Of a DNA stretch of 62,633 bases, positions 28,978-37,559 are shown piece after piece. This stretch comes from Desulfofundulus thermobenzoicus (GTDB taxonomy: Bacteria > Bacillota > Desulfotomaculia > Desulfotomaculales > Desulfovirgulaceae): NCBI RefSeq assembly GCF_009428905.1, contig NZ_WHYR01000019.1, positions 1 to 62,633 on the forward strand, given 5' to 3'. Each line of letters opens with the position of its first letter. The stretch's first letter is position 1. Both the position numbers and the translations under genes were made by a program. Under the pieces are notes generated by a model that made no database searches, had not been told where the DNA came from, and saw nothing but the letters and a program-made list of their open reading frames with translations.

Positions 28978-30540
28978 TCACTCCAGATCCCCCACCTCAT
29001 CCTCCACGGCCCGCAGCAAATGGCCCCCCTGCACCAGCGCCAGAGCCTTTTGCAGGTCCGGGTAAAGCACCCGGTCCCGGTCCAGGAAGGGAATCTCCGC
29101 CCGGATCACTTCGTAGGCCCGGGCGGTGCCCCGGCCCATATTGCGCCGCGGTCCCAGGTCGATGGCCTGGGCGGCACAGAGAAGCTGGATGGCCAGGATC
29201 TGCTGTACATTGTGGATGATCCGGCGGGCCTTGCGGGCCGCTATGGGGCCCATACTGACGTGATCCTCCTGGTTGGCCGAGGTGGGAATGGAATCTACGC
29301 AGGCCGGTGAGGCCAGCACCTTGTTTTCCGAAACCAGGGACGCCGCCGTGTACTGGGTGAGCATCAGTCCGGAATGAAGCCCGCCGTGGTTGGTCAGAAA
29401 GGCGGGCAGGCCGCTGGTGGCCGGGTCCAGCAGGCGGGCAACGCGCCGCTCGGCCACGCTGCCCAACTCGGCCACCGCCATACCCAGGAAGTCCAGGGCC
29501 AGGGCCAGGGGCTGGCCGTGGAAATTGCCCCCGGAGATTACCTCCACCTCCTCCGGGAAGAGCAAAGGGTTGTCTGTGGCGGAATTAATTTCGATTTCCA
29601 GCACGCCCCGCACATAGTCGATGGCGTCCAGGGTGGCGCCGTGCACCTGGGGCGTGCAGCGCAGGGTGTAGGCATCCTGCACCCGGGGCCCGGCGGAGCG
29701 GCTGGCAATTTCCCCTCCGGCCAGCAACTGCCTCAGGTGGGCGGCGCAGCGCACCTGGCCGGCATGGGGGCGCACCCGCTGCACCCGGGGGTCAAAGGCA
29801 ATGACCAGCCCGTCCAGGGCTTCCACGGCCAGGGCGGCAGCAATGCTGGCCGTTTTGGCCATCAATTCGGCATCATATACCGCCAGGCAGCCTATGGCGC
29901 CCATGAGCTGGGTGCCGTTGATCAGGGCCAGGCCCTCCTTGGCCTGCAATGTGAGGGGCGGCAACCCGGCCACTGCCAGCGCCTTAGCGCCGCTGATCCT
30001 TTTTCCCCGGTATTCGGCCTCCCCCAGACCCAGAAGCACCAGGGCCACGTGGGCCAGGGGCGCCAGGTCCCCGCTGGCACCCACGGAACCCTGCTCGGGC
30101 ACCACCGGGTGTACCCCCCGGTTTAGCAGCTGTAAAAGGTGCTCAACCACCAGGGGCCGCACGCCGGAATACCCCTTGGCCAGGGTATTGGCCCGCAAAA
30201 GCATCACTGCCCGCACAATCTCCCGGTCGAAGGGTTCTCCGGTGCCCACGGCGTGACTCATGACCAGGTTTTTTTGCAGTTGTTCCGTCTGGGCCGGGGA
30301 AATGACCACATTGCTGAACTTGCCGAAACCGGTGGTAATGCCGTAGACCACCTGCTTTTCCGCCACTATCTGCTGCACCATCCGGCGGGATTTTTCCATG
30401 GACAGGCGGGCCGCCGGCTCCAGAAAAACCGGGGCGTGCTGCCGGGCCACCCGGACCACCTGCTCGATGTCCAGGCTTTCCCCGTCCAGGCTTACTTTTT
30501 CTACCGCCCCTTCACCCGCCGTGGATCTGGCCAGGGCCAT
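28978..30540 (-). CDS. hutH: histidine ammonia-lyase
   Basis: The 520-residue enzyme has YGITTGFGKF and the Ala-Ser-Gly triad (residues 155-157 in GSVGASGDLAPLAH) that cyclises to the MIO cofactor, plus QEDHVSMG near the C-terminus. It converts L-histidine to urocanate and ammonia, the first step of the pathway. GGGGAGG precedes the ATG. Unusually it is split from the remaining hut genes by about 12 kb of other catabolic genes and has its own promoter, attenuator and terminator. Confidence 0.96.
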   Translation of the reverse strand: MALARSTAGEGAVEKVSLDGESLDIEQVVRVARQHAPVFLEPAARLSMEKSRRMVQQIVAEKQVVYGITTGFGKFSNVVISPAQTEQLQKNLVMSHAVGTGEPFDREIVRAVMLLRANTLAKGYSGVRPLVVEHLLQLLNRGVHPVVPEQGSVGASGDLAPLAHVALVLLGLGEAEYRGKRISGAKALAVAGLPPLTLQAKEGLALINGTQLMGAIGCLAVYDAELMAKTASIAAALAVEALDGLVIAFDPRVQRVRPHAGQVRCAAHLRQLLAGGEIASRSAGPRVQDAYTLRCTPQVHGATLDAIDYVRGVLEIEINSATDNPLLFPEEVEVISGGNFHGQPLALALDFLGMAVAELGSVAERRVARLLDPATSGLPAFLTNHGGLHSGLMLTQYTAASLVSENKVLASPACVDSIPTSANQEDHVSMGPIAARKARRIIHNVQQILAIQLLCAAQAIDLGPRRNMGRGTARAYEVIRAEIPFLDRDRVLYPDLQKALALVQGGHLLRAVEDEVGDLE

Positions 30541-30576
30541 TTTAAGACCTCCCCTATTCTATAACAAATGGGCAAT

Positions 30577-30659
30577 GGCTCCCATCTTGGACGCGCTGCC
30601 GGAGCGGCGTAGGCGGTACGGATATCTAAAAGTGGCGCCATATCGCCGGTATGGGAGCC
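30577..30659 (-). other. second long hairpin in the hutH leader
   Basis: Perfect 9-bp arms GGCTCCCAT (30577-30585) and ATGGGAGCC (30651-30659) enclose 65 bases between the attenuator and the hutH ribosome site. The GGCTCC core repeats the attenuator 3-prime arm, so alternative pairing is possible. Confidence 0.55.
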
Positions 30660-30675
30660 CGGGGCAAAAACAAAA

Positions 30676-30724
30676 GGAGCCGCTTTTTACACGCATACCG
30701 TAGGATGCGTGTCAGGCAAGCTCC
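30676..30724 (-). terminator. attenuator in the hutH leader
   Basis: Minus-strand GGAGC / GCTCC outer arms, a GC/GC pair, and a strong inner stem ACACGCAT / ATGCGTGT are followed by TTTTGTTTTTG. It lies between the promoter and hutH, so it must be read through for hutH expression. Confidence 0.75.
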
Positions 30725-30748
30725 CTCATGACTAATAGCTTTGAGCTC
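30725..30748 (-). promoter_or_regulatory. predicted HutP-binding site (four NAG triplets, 4-nt spacers)
   Basis: Read on the minus strand: GAG-CTCA-AAG-CTAT-TAG-TCAT-GAG. Four NAG triplets at exact 7-base spacing match the known HutP rule (NAG-N4-NAG-N4-NAG). The last triplet touches the 5-prime arm of the attenuator. HutP is encoded at 11027-11437. Confidence 0.78.
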
Positions 30749-30765
30749 GTTTATTTACTTAAACA

Positions 30766-30794
30766 ATCATATCCGGACCGCTGGAATTTGTCAA
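30766..30794 (-). promoter_or_regulatory. sigma-A promoter of hutH
   Basis: Consensus -35 TTGACA (30794-30789), a 17-base spacer and -10 TATGAT (30771-30766). Transcription would start near 30759, about 10 bases before the HutP box. Confidence 0.85.
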
Positions 30795-30841
30795 CGGGAA
30801 AAACAGGCGCGTAACCCAAGGGGAAACGCCGTGCCGCGCTG

Positions 30842-31423
30842 CTAAAGTTCCCCTTTCAAGCCGATTTCATCCGCAACTTTTTGCATCCCCTTGATGGTTT
30901 CGGCGATCAGTTCATCCAGGTTCATGCCCAGTTTTTCCGCCCCGGCCTCAATAACTTCCCTGTTCGCCCCGGCGGCAAAACTTTTCTGTTTCCATTTCTT
31001 TTTCACCGATTTTACCGTCAGATCCATTATGCTTTTATTCGGCCGGACCAGGACCGTCGCCGTGATCAGGCCCGTCAGCTCATCGATGGCGTACAACACC
31101 TTTTCCATTCTTTCCACCGGTTCCACATCGGAGCAGATTCCCCAACCGTGGCTGACTATGGAGCGGATATACTCTTCCGGCCACTGCCTGTCCGCCAGTA
31201 TTTCCCGCACCTTCTGGCAATGCTGCTCCGGGTACCTTTCATAGTCCAGATCATGGACCAGGCCGATAATCCCCCATTTTTCCACATCCGGCTCCCCGAA
31301 CAGCTCCGCAAAATGCCGCATCACCGCCTCCACGGCCAGGGCATGCTTGATCAGGCTTTCGTTCTGGTTGTACTCCTTTAAAAGGGCAAGGGCTTCTTCG
31401 CGGGTGACATGACCATTTTCCAT
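30842..31423 (-). CDS. HD-domain (HDIG-type) hydrolase
   Basis: A 193-residue protein with histidine in SLIKHALAVEAVMRHFAEL, the HD pair in IIGLVHDLDYERYPEQH, SHGWG and a later aspartate in AIDELTGLI. This is the pattern of small stand-alone HD phosphohydrolases often annotated as HDIG proteins. AAGGAG lies seven bases before the ATG. It sits directly upstream of the hutH promoter and is probably not part of the pathway. Substrate unknown. Confidence 0.85.
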   Translation of the reverse strand: MENGHVTREEALALLKEYNQNESLIKHALAVEAVMRHFAELFGEPDVEKWGIIGLVHDLDYERYPEQHCQKVREILADRQWPEEYIRSIVSHGWGICSDVEPVERMEKVLYAIDELTGLITATVLVRPNKSIMDLTVKSVKKKWKQKSFAAGANREVIEAGAEKLGMNLDELIAETIKGMQKVADEIGLKGEL

Positions 31424-31619
31424 TAATTTTCTCCTTCCTTCGTCAGGGAAATAATAGCGGTATCCGACACGACCGCCGGTAATTTCGCGCGAGGTTTCCG
31501 GGAAAGTTCCCGGTTCCCGCCGTAAGGAACAATTTGCCGGCTCCTTTATTCTTTTGACTACAGTTTACGCCGTATCCGCAGGGTAAAGAGGCACACGGAG
31601 GAACCGTCTCCGCCTGCAC

Positions 31620-32360
31620 TTATCTTCCTGTATAGGCACACATGCCCACCCGGGGAGAGTTGACCACCGGCAAGAGCATTTCCTCACCACATTCATGCTC
31701 ACCAGCACATTTCTGACACAAACATCCTCCACCATCGTAAAAACAATTAATACATACCAGTGTAGCCGCTGCCCCGCATTTTTCGCAATTAAGCAAAGGC
31801 GGTTCATTCCTGGCCAGGATTTGGATGTCTTCATAATCCAGGCCTTCCTCATCATCATTCTTAATTGCCGTTTTTATTTCCCCATCCAGGCGGTCTATTG
31901 ATAATACCCGCAGGGCCAGTTCGGTAGTGGTGCCAAAATCATATTCATGGTGAAATCTGGTTCCCGGCCCAAGCACATCTGCCAGGGAAATATTCATATC
32001 TCTATCGTTGCCAAAAAAGTCAAAGAGATCCTCATCCATTTCACTGACATACCTTACGCCCTGGATAACGAACTGGCTCAAATGACCACAACATTCCAGC
32101 CAGATATCCCTCAGAAACTGGTCCAGTTCATTGAGAGTTGCTTCGCTTTTCACCAGCAGGTGCAGCCAGTATTCAGGATTATAGCGGCCCTCAACAACAA
32201 TATGAAAATATTCTTCCGGTACCACCATTTCCGGAGAAGATAATAGATATTTCTTTTTGCATATGGACAAGTGTTTGGTCATCCCTGATTTACCATAGAT
32301 GCTGCCACATAAATAACACTTGCCGCTCGTTTGGGGTTTTGTTCTTCTCTGCCTTCCCAC
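31620..32360 (-). CDS. pRiA4b ORF-3/TnpR-type protein with C2H2-like and zinc-ribbon ends
   Basis: About 246 residues. The N-terminus has CYLCGSIYGKSGMTKHLSIC, a possible C2H2-like zinc finger. The middle (WLHLLVKSEATLNELDQFLRDIWLECCGHLSQF ... FHHEYDFGTTTELALRV) matches the plasmid pRiA4b ORF-3 family, also seen as the passenger protein of IS1096. The C-terminus is cysteine-rich (CEKCGAAA..CINC..CQKC). The GTG at 32360 with AAAGAGG upstream is preferred to 32405. Such genes are carried by mobile elements and accessory islands; the molecular role is unknown. It marks the left side of the defence island. Confidence 0.8.
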   Translation of the reverse strand: MGRQRRTKPQTSGKCYLCGSIYGKSGMTKHLSICKKKYLLSSPEMVVPEEYFHIVVEGRYNPEYWLHLLVKSEATLNELDQFLRDIWLECCGHLSQFVIQGVRYVSEMDEDLFDFFGNDRDMNISLADVLGPGTRFHHEYDFGTTTELALRVLSIDRLDGEIKTAIKNDDEEGLDYEDIQILARNEPPLLNCEKCGAAATLVCINCFYDGGGCLCQKCAGEHECGEEMLLPVVNSPRVGMCAYTGR

Positions 32361-32551
32361 GCTTAACACCTCTTTATGGCTTTTGGCCGGTGTTTTCCCC
32401 GGCAAGCAGCTCCCGTATATCAGCGGGCAGGGGGGCTTCGGCAGTTATCATCCCGAGATCATTATATCATAAATAGTTGTCACGTTCCTGGCTAAAAACC
32501 AATCTTCCGGTACTCTTCTTCAATAATATTTTTCAGCACAAGTGCCACCGC

Positions 32552-33130
32552 TCCCGCAGCCGCCGCTGCACGTGGGCCGCCGCGGCCGTACCCTGTAGCT
32601 TGAGGAAACGGCCGGTGCAGGCCGCCACGGCCCCCCAGAACGGGTAAACGGCCATGATCATCCCCCAGTGAACCGCCAGATGGTGGTTACGGGGAAGGCG
32701 CCTAGATCAGCTGGAGCCCGTCAATGCGCAGGGATTCAAGTCCCCGTGGTGCGTTGAACCAGACCTTCATTAGAATCGTAATAATCTTTTCCCGGTTGCC
32801 CCGTATGGCGGTACCGCCAATGGAAACCTTATCCTTTAAAAGCTCCTCCAGCGTTGTGAATATGGTGGAGCGATCATTACCGTCCAGGACGAGCCCGGCC
32901 GTTTGGTAAGCCGCTGCTTGAGCCACTGGATGGCCGTAGCCTGTCGGTGACACACAATTGCAGTTGCCAGGACCTCCCTTACGGTCATGCGCTTCCTGTC
33001 GTACTCCGCCGCCTGGTCCGGCAGGAAGTACATGCCGTCCCGCTCGGGAAAACGCCGGGCCAGCCCCCGGTAGAACCCCGCCGCCGACAGCGGTACGGTC
33101 ACACCGTGCCGGACGTGAAAGGAAAAGGTT
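32552..33130 (-). pseudogene. fused remnant of pglX (middle) and brxA (N-terminal half)
   Basis: Bases 32905-33130 are nearly identical to part of pglX at about 40294-40517 (FPERDGMYFLPDQAAEYDRKRMTVREVL), and 32552-32904 to brxA at about 37146-37499 (LVLDGNDRSTIF...DKVSIGGTA). The pglX end, all of pglZ and the brxA start are missing between them. Frames do not join into one protein. The join lies at a short shared stretch around TTGAGCCACT / CTCAAGCCACT. It is a deletion product of a second copy of the BREX genes. Confidence 0.88.
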
Positions 33131-33189
33131 TTCTAAAATTTTGGATCTTGACATATAAAAATATATTTATGTAATGCTAGTGATATTAG

Positions 33190-35670
33190 TTAAGCATTAA
33201 CAGCTACCGGTACCGAAATACCAAGTTTATTGGCCACAGGGGTGTAAATATCTATATTTTCCTCAGTTGTCGAAATCGAAACGATTAGACTGTAACGGCT
33301 CCGGCGGTTCCACCGGCCCAGGTAAGCTCTTTCACGCCACCATCCAGTGACAGGATAAACGGCGATCACGTTTGAAGCAGCAAGTTCCGCGGCCGTACCC
33401 AGCCATATGTCCGAATGAATTGAACCTTTATTCCGGCCGTTGGCCCCTATCACCCAGTGATCCGATGCACTTTTTGTTCCGGGATGCCCTTCTTCCTCCG
33501 CGCGGACCGCAGCATTAATACGCCTGAGAAAATCCTTTGTCCTTTCATTTGGAGACTTAACATCGAAGCGCAGTGCATGGGAGGCATAGCGGTAACGATC
33601 CTTCCAGCCAATCTCCCCCGGACCGGGCTCAATAAAATAGGAGAGAGTAATACGCATTTGTACCTGCACGTTATCTGGTAACGCAATTAATACTTCTTTT
33701 GGCCAAGGCAGTTCATAAAGATGCATTTCTCTGGTTTTATAACCTGATCCATTTTTCTTTCTGTCAAAAGGTTGAATTTCCTCTTGCGCAATTAGAGTAA
33801 GTGAATTCGAAGCACTGTAAAGTGCTCGTTCGAGGCTAGGCACGCCATATCCACAGATACGAAGGAGCCTTGCCCAGGAAGTTTTTGATTGATCCGGCAA
33901 AAATCGTGCTTTAAGCGCCTCCGTCCATTCAGCTGAATGTACTATCAGGGCACGTACGGTCTCCGGCCAGATGTCAGGATATTCATTTTGAATCTGGGCG
34001 GCCAACCATGCTGCCTGGGCCGTAGAGGCACTGGTCATATTGAAACCGTAGAAGTAACGTGTTGCCGGATCGCGATACGTGGAAAGAAGAGAAAGATCAT
34101 CGCTTTCATCATAAAAACCCTGTCCATCATGTGCCAGATTACCTCCCTCCATGACGATCTCCGGCTTGATTGGCCACCTGTTATCCCAGGTAAAGGATGT
34201 CGTCGTGAACGGAGAGAGCTCTCCCGAACGTACAAGAGGAACAAAACCATTTAGCGCCGGATCCCGGATTTCGTCCAATTCCGTGTAGGCTCCAACAGTT
34301 AAAACATTCCACGCCTGTCCGGGATCATGAATGGAATCGGTCAATTGAGCATCCGGGTAATTTAACGCAGCATTCAAATCACTCACGTTTCCCGCACAAA
34401 CAATGAAAAGGCGCTTTAAATCGTCATCCGCTCCCGATGACAGTTGATCGAGCCTGGCGGACCAGGAACTGGGACGACCTCTGTCCCTTGTATCCGTTGC
34501 CGATACCGCCAGGCAAAATATGCGTTTTCTACCGACTGCCTGAATTTCAGCTCTGCTCACACCCTGTGCGGTAATAAAACCCCACAATTCTTGAGCGTTT
34601 TGCGCTGGCGGGCGGGGAAGGATTTTAACGGATTCAAGGGAGTGCCTTAGCCGAATGGCTTCTTGTTTAGCCAGGCAATCAGTTAAATCCCCGTAAGCTA
34701 CAATTCCAGCCATGAGAGTTCCATGCCCATCATGATCATCTATACCCCAAACCGGATTCACTGTCAGACAGTCTTCATCTTTTAATACCGGCTGTAGAAG
34801 TGGGTGTCCATTATTAACCCCGGTATCAAGAATACAGACCGCAACCCTTGAATCACTTTCAACCTGAATGCGTCCGAGTAAATCACGCACCCATTCCGCC
34901 TGCTCGCGATTCTCCATCCGCAACCAAAAGGCAGCCGTGTCCTTTGCCCGGCGGTACTCCGCAATATCGTCTGAAATAGCAGTCAACCTCTCCAGATCCT
35001 GTCTGTTCGCCAGGATAACCTTGACCGTTCTTTCGGGAAATCGAATAAAACCACTGGTGGCTTTTATCCCTTCACGTTCAAGCAAAGCCTCGAAACGCTG
35101 ACGGACTTCATCCCTATCACTGCTCAACCACACTTCACACCAGGCTTTTTCACCGGCAGGCATCAAATCCCGGTTATCCTGCCAGAAGGATTCGACTAAA
35201 AGCGCTTTGCGCAGGTCGGCAATACTGTTCACCAGATCAGCATTCTTAGGCTTTCCACCTGGAGTAACTTGTAATGCGTACTCTTCGATCTTTTTCAAGA
35301 AATGACGCTTTTTCTCATGCGCCACGTAGACGGTGGCATAAGTAACACGCTCATCCCCTTCCCCTTCAGTGCGTACATTTAGCAGGCGCACTTTTTTCGA
35401 ACGCAAGTCTTCCAAGCTTTTGATAACGAGATCGGCACCGAGATCGCTTTTAAATTCAATATAAACTCCATTCCGATCTACATGATGTACAGCCTGCTCG
35501 GCCTCAGCTTCCTGCCAGGCCTCAATGAATCTTTGCATCAAGTATTCACTATGTGTCTGCCGATTTCGAGAGGGTATCCGCTTTTTCGTCCCGCCTGAAG
35601 ACGGACTGGTAAATGGTTCTATACCAGGATGATCAACCAGAAAAAGATGTCGAAACCGTTCCCCCGCCAC
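33190..35670 (-). CDS. subtilisin-like (S8) serine protease, IetS-type defence protein
   Basis: An 826-residue protein. After a ~270-residue N-terminal region comes a peptidase S8 domain with the complete triad: Asp282 in CILDTGVNNGHP, His316 in DDHDGHGT and Ser547 in GFNMTSAS, with the oxyanion asparagine in CAGN. No signal peptide is seen, so it acts in the cytoplasm. It starts 6 bases after an AAA+ ATPase gene. ATPase plus subtilase pairs of this form are the IetAS system, first seen as a plasmid toxin-antitoxin pair and later shown to be anti-phage. Assignment to IetS is by architecture. Confidence 0.82.
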   Translation of the reverse strand: MAGERFRHLFLVDHPGIEPFTSPSSGGTKKRIPSRNRQTHSEYLMQRFIEAWQEAEAEQAVHHVDRNGVYIEFKSDLGADLVIKSLEDLRSKKVRLLNVRTEGEGDERVTYATVYVAHEKKRHFLKKIEEYALQVTPGGKPKNADLVNSIADLRKALLVESFWQDNRDLMPAGEKAWCEVWLSSDRDEVRQRFEALLEREGIKATSGFIRFPERTVKVILANRQDLERLTAISDDIAEYRRAKDTAAFWLRMENREQAEWVRDLLGRIQVESDSRVAVCILDTGVNNGHPLLQPVLKDEDCLTVNPVWGIDDHDGHGTLMAGIVAYGDLTDCLAKQEAIRLRHSLESVKILPRPPAQNAQELWGFITAQGVSRAEIQAVGRKRIFCLAVSATDTRDRGRPSSWSARLDQLSSGADDDLKRLFIVCAGNVSDLNAALNYPDAQLTDSIHDPGQAWNVLTVGAYTELDEIRDPALNGFVPLVRSGELSPFTTTSFTWDNRWPIKPEIVMEGGNLAHDGQGFYDESDDLSLLSTYRDPATRYFYGFNMTSASTAQAAWLAAQIQNEYPDIWPETVRALIVHSAEWTEALKARFLPDQSKTSWARLLRICGYGVPSLERALYSASNSLTLIAQEEIQPFDRKKNGSGYKTREMHLYELPWPKEVLIALPDNVQVQMRITLSYFIEPGPGEIGWKDRYRYASHALRFDVKSPNERTKDFLRRINAAVRAEEEGHPGTKSASDHWVIGANGRNKGSIHSDIWLGTAAELAASNVIAVYPVTGWWRERAYLGRWNRRSRYSLIVSISTTEENIDIYTPVANKLGISVPVAVNA

Positions 35671-35676
35671 GACTAC

Positions 35677-36642
35677 CTATTCCCCCCTGATCTGGTATGC
35701 CTCCTGCCTCTCATTTAGCAACTCCGTTAAACTTTTGAGGGTAACACGGTTTTTGCTTTGCAAAACGGCCAATTTAATGGCATCCCGACAAGCCCGGTCG
35801 ATTTCTGCGTGGCTTAGTCCCGAAGCCACATCGACTGCTTTTTTCAGTGAGAAATTCTTATTATAATAAGTACCCAGCAAGTTTGCAATCAAACGCGATC
35901 GTTCTTCCTTTCCTGGCAGGTCGTAATGGAGCACATCATCAAATCGTCTAAACAGCGCCCGGTCAAGCAGGCGTGGATTATTCGTAGCCGCCACAATCAG
36001 GTTATCAGAAGGGTCGTTCTCAATGAATTGCAGAAAGGCATTCAAAACACGGCGCATCTCACCCACGTCATTTTCCAGGCTCCGCTCTCCACCAATAGCG
36101 TCAAATTCATCAAAGAGATATACCCCGGGCACTTCCCGTATATGATCGAAAATCTGCCTCAGTTTAGCGCTGGTTTCCCCCATAAATTTTGTTACCATAC
36201 GATCCATCTGAACCATGTGAAGGGGTTGCTTTAATTCAGAAGCGAGCACTTTGGCGGTCATGGTTTTGCCAGTTCCTGGTGCTCCGGAGAGCAAAATCTT
36301 GCGTCTATGGGTAAGGCCATGGCTTTTAAGTTTGTTTTGCTGGCGGAATTCCAGGATGATTCGCTCAACTCTGGCCTTCATATCCTTGCTCAAAACCAGA
36401 GCCTCCAGAGGCACCGCCGGTTTTTCCGAAATAATTAACCCACTTAGTTCATTTGGGAATTTTATGACAACCGCCGGTTTTGATTTTGCTCTGTCCACCA
36501 GTTGGCGTATCTCATGTGCGAGTTCGGTATGCCCGTGGCGCGCTTCGTGCGCCGCTACCTGCAAAGCCGTGGTGATAAATTGTTCCTGTTCTTCGTTCAA
36601 GTGTGAGCGAATCAGCGCCTTTATCTGTTCAGCCGTGGCCAT
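35677..36642 (-). CDS. AAA+ ATPase, IetA-type defence protein
   Basis: A 321-residue AAA+ protein with Walker A GAPGTGKT (120-127), Walker B VYLFDEFDA (about 175-181), a sensor-1 asparagine in VAATNNPRLLD and an arginine-finger pair in RALFRRFDD. The N-terminal helical region (about 1-85) has a histidine-rich AAHEARHGHTELAHE segment. It is directly followed by the subtilase. The pair is expected to act together, with the ATPase probably controlling the protease. GGGAGG lies ten bases before the ATG, just after a pglX tail remnant. Confidence 0.82.
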   Translation of the reverse strand: MATAEQIKALIRSHLNEEQEQFITTALQVAAHEARHGHTELAHEIRQLVDRAKSKPAVVIKFPNELSGLIISEKPAVPLEALVLSKDMKARVERIILEFRQQNKLKSHGLTHRRKILLSGAPGTGKTMTAKVLASELKQPLHMVQMDRMVTKFMGETSAKLRQIFDHIREVPGVYLFDEFDAIGGERSLENDVGEMRRVLNAFLQFIENDPSDNLIVAATNNPRLLDRALFRRFDDVLHYDLPGKEERSRLIANLLGTYYNKNFSLKKAVDVASGLSHAEIDRACRDAIKLAVLQSKNRVTLKSLTELLNERQEAYQIRGE

Positions 36643-36707
36643 TTCGTTTCAGCCTCCCTTCCGTTTCATTATATCCAGGTTTTATTCAGACGTTTCTTGT
36701 CGTTATT

Positions 36708-36794
36708 CCTCCCCCATTCGCGTCAACGCCTGGTCGTACCACATCAGCAGTTTCGGGTCTTCCTGGAGGACATTCTCCGAGATCTTGCGGGCCA
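36708..36794 (-). pseudogene. isolated 3-prime tail of a second pglX copy
   Basis: This segment is about 90% identical to the end of intact pglX (39742-39827), including the residues NVLQEDPKLLMWYDQA and the stop-proximal MGEE. It has no start and lies between brxA and ietA. Confidence 0.88.
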
Positions 36795-36809
36795 GCTAAT
36801 TATTTCTGA

Positions 36810-37559
36810 CTAATCCCGCAACATTACCAGTTCCTCGTCCAGCCCCAGGCGTAACACCTCCAACCGGGAAGATGCGGCCAGAGCGCCATCTGCGGCCGCC
36901 GGCTGAAAGCGAAACGGAAACAGCCCCGGACTTTCCAGGACAGTTTTCAACGGCGCCCGGCCACCGGGCAATGTATGCAGAAAGGCCTCGATCAACCAGG
37001 CAAAAAGGCCGGGATTTTCTATCATCAAGGACATTCCCTGACTGTAGACACCTTTCGTACCGGACTCTTTGAGCACCCCCCAGTCCACGTAAGAGCGCAG
37101 CACGCGCCGCGCCGCTCTGGATACCGTCTCCCGTTCCCCGTAATGTTCCCGCAGCCGCCGCTGCACGTGGGCCGCCGCGGCCGTACCCTGCAGCTTGAGG
37201 AAACGGCCGGTGCAGGCCGCCACGGCCCCCCAGAACGGGTAAACGGCCATGATCATCCCCCAGTGAACCGCCAGATGATGGTTACAGGGAAGGCGCCTGA
37301 TCAGCTGGAGCCCGTCAATGCGCAGGGATTCAAGTTCCCGTGGTGCGTTGAACCAGACCTTCATAAGAATCGTAATAATCTTTTCCCGGTTGCCCCGCAC
37401 GGCGGTGCCGCCAATGGAAACCTTATCCTTTAAAAGATCCTCCAGCGCTGCGAATATGGTGGAGCGATCATTACCGTCCAGGACGAGCCCGGCCGTTTGC
37501 TCAAGCCACTCCAGGCGGACCCGCTGGCTGAAGCCGATTTGATCTGTGCGGAGGTTCAT
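36810..37559 (-). CDS. brxA: BREX protein BrxA
   Basis: A 249-residue protein with the features of the BrxA/DUF1819 family: an N-terminal helical region (FSQRVRLEWLEQTAGLVLDGNDRSTIFAALEDLLKD), a conserved HWGMIMAVYPFW block, and a winged-helix-like DNA-binding part with SRAARRVLRSYVDWGVLKE. Its ATG overlaps the pglZ stop (ATGA at 37556-37559), so the longer upstream frame is only a shadow of pglZ. BrxA is a small DNA-binding component of BREX defence. A damaged copy of its N-terminal half lies at 32552-32904. Confidence 0.82.
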   Translation of the reverse strand: MNLRTDQIGFSQRVRLEWLEQTAGLVLDGNDRSTIFAALEDLLKDKVSIGGTAVRGNREKIITILMKVWFNAPRELESLRIDGLQLIRRLPCNHHLAVHWGMIMAVYPFWGAVAACTGRFLKLQGTAAAAHVQRRLREHYGERETVSRAARRVLRSYVDWGVLKESGTKGVYSQGMSLMIENPGLFAWLIEAFLHTLPGGRAPLKTVLESPGLFPFRFQPAAADGALAASSRLEVLRLGLDEELVMLRD

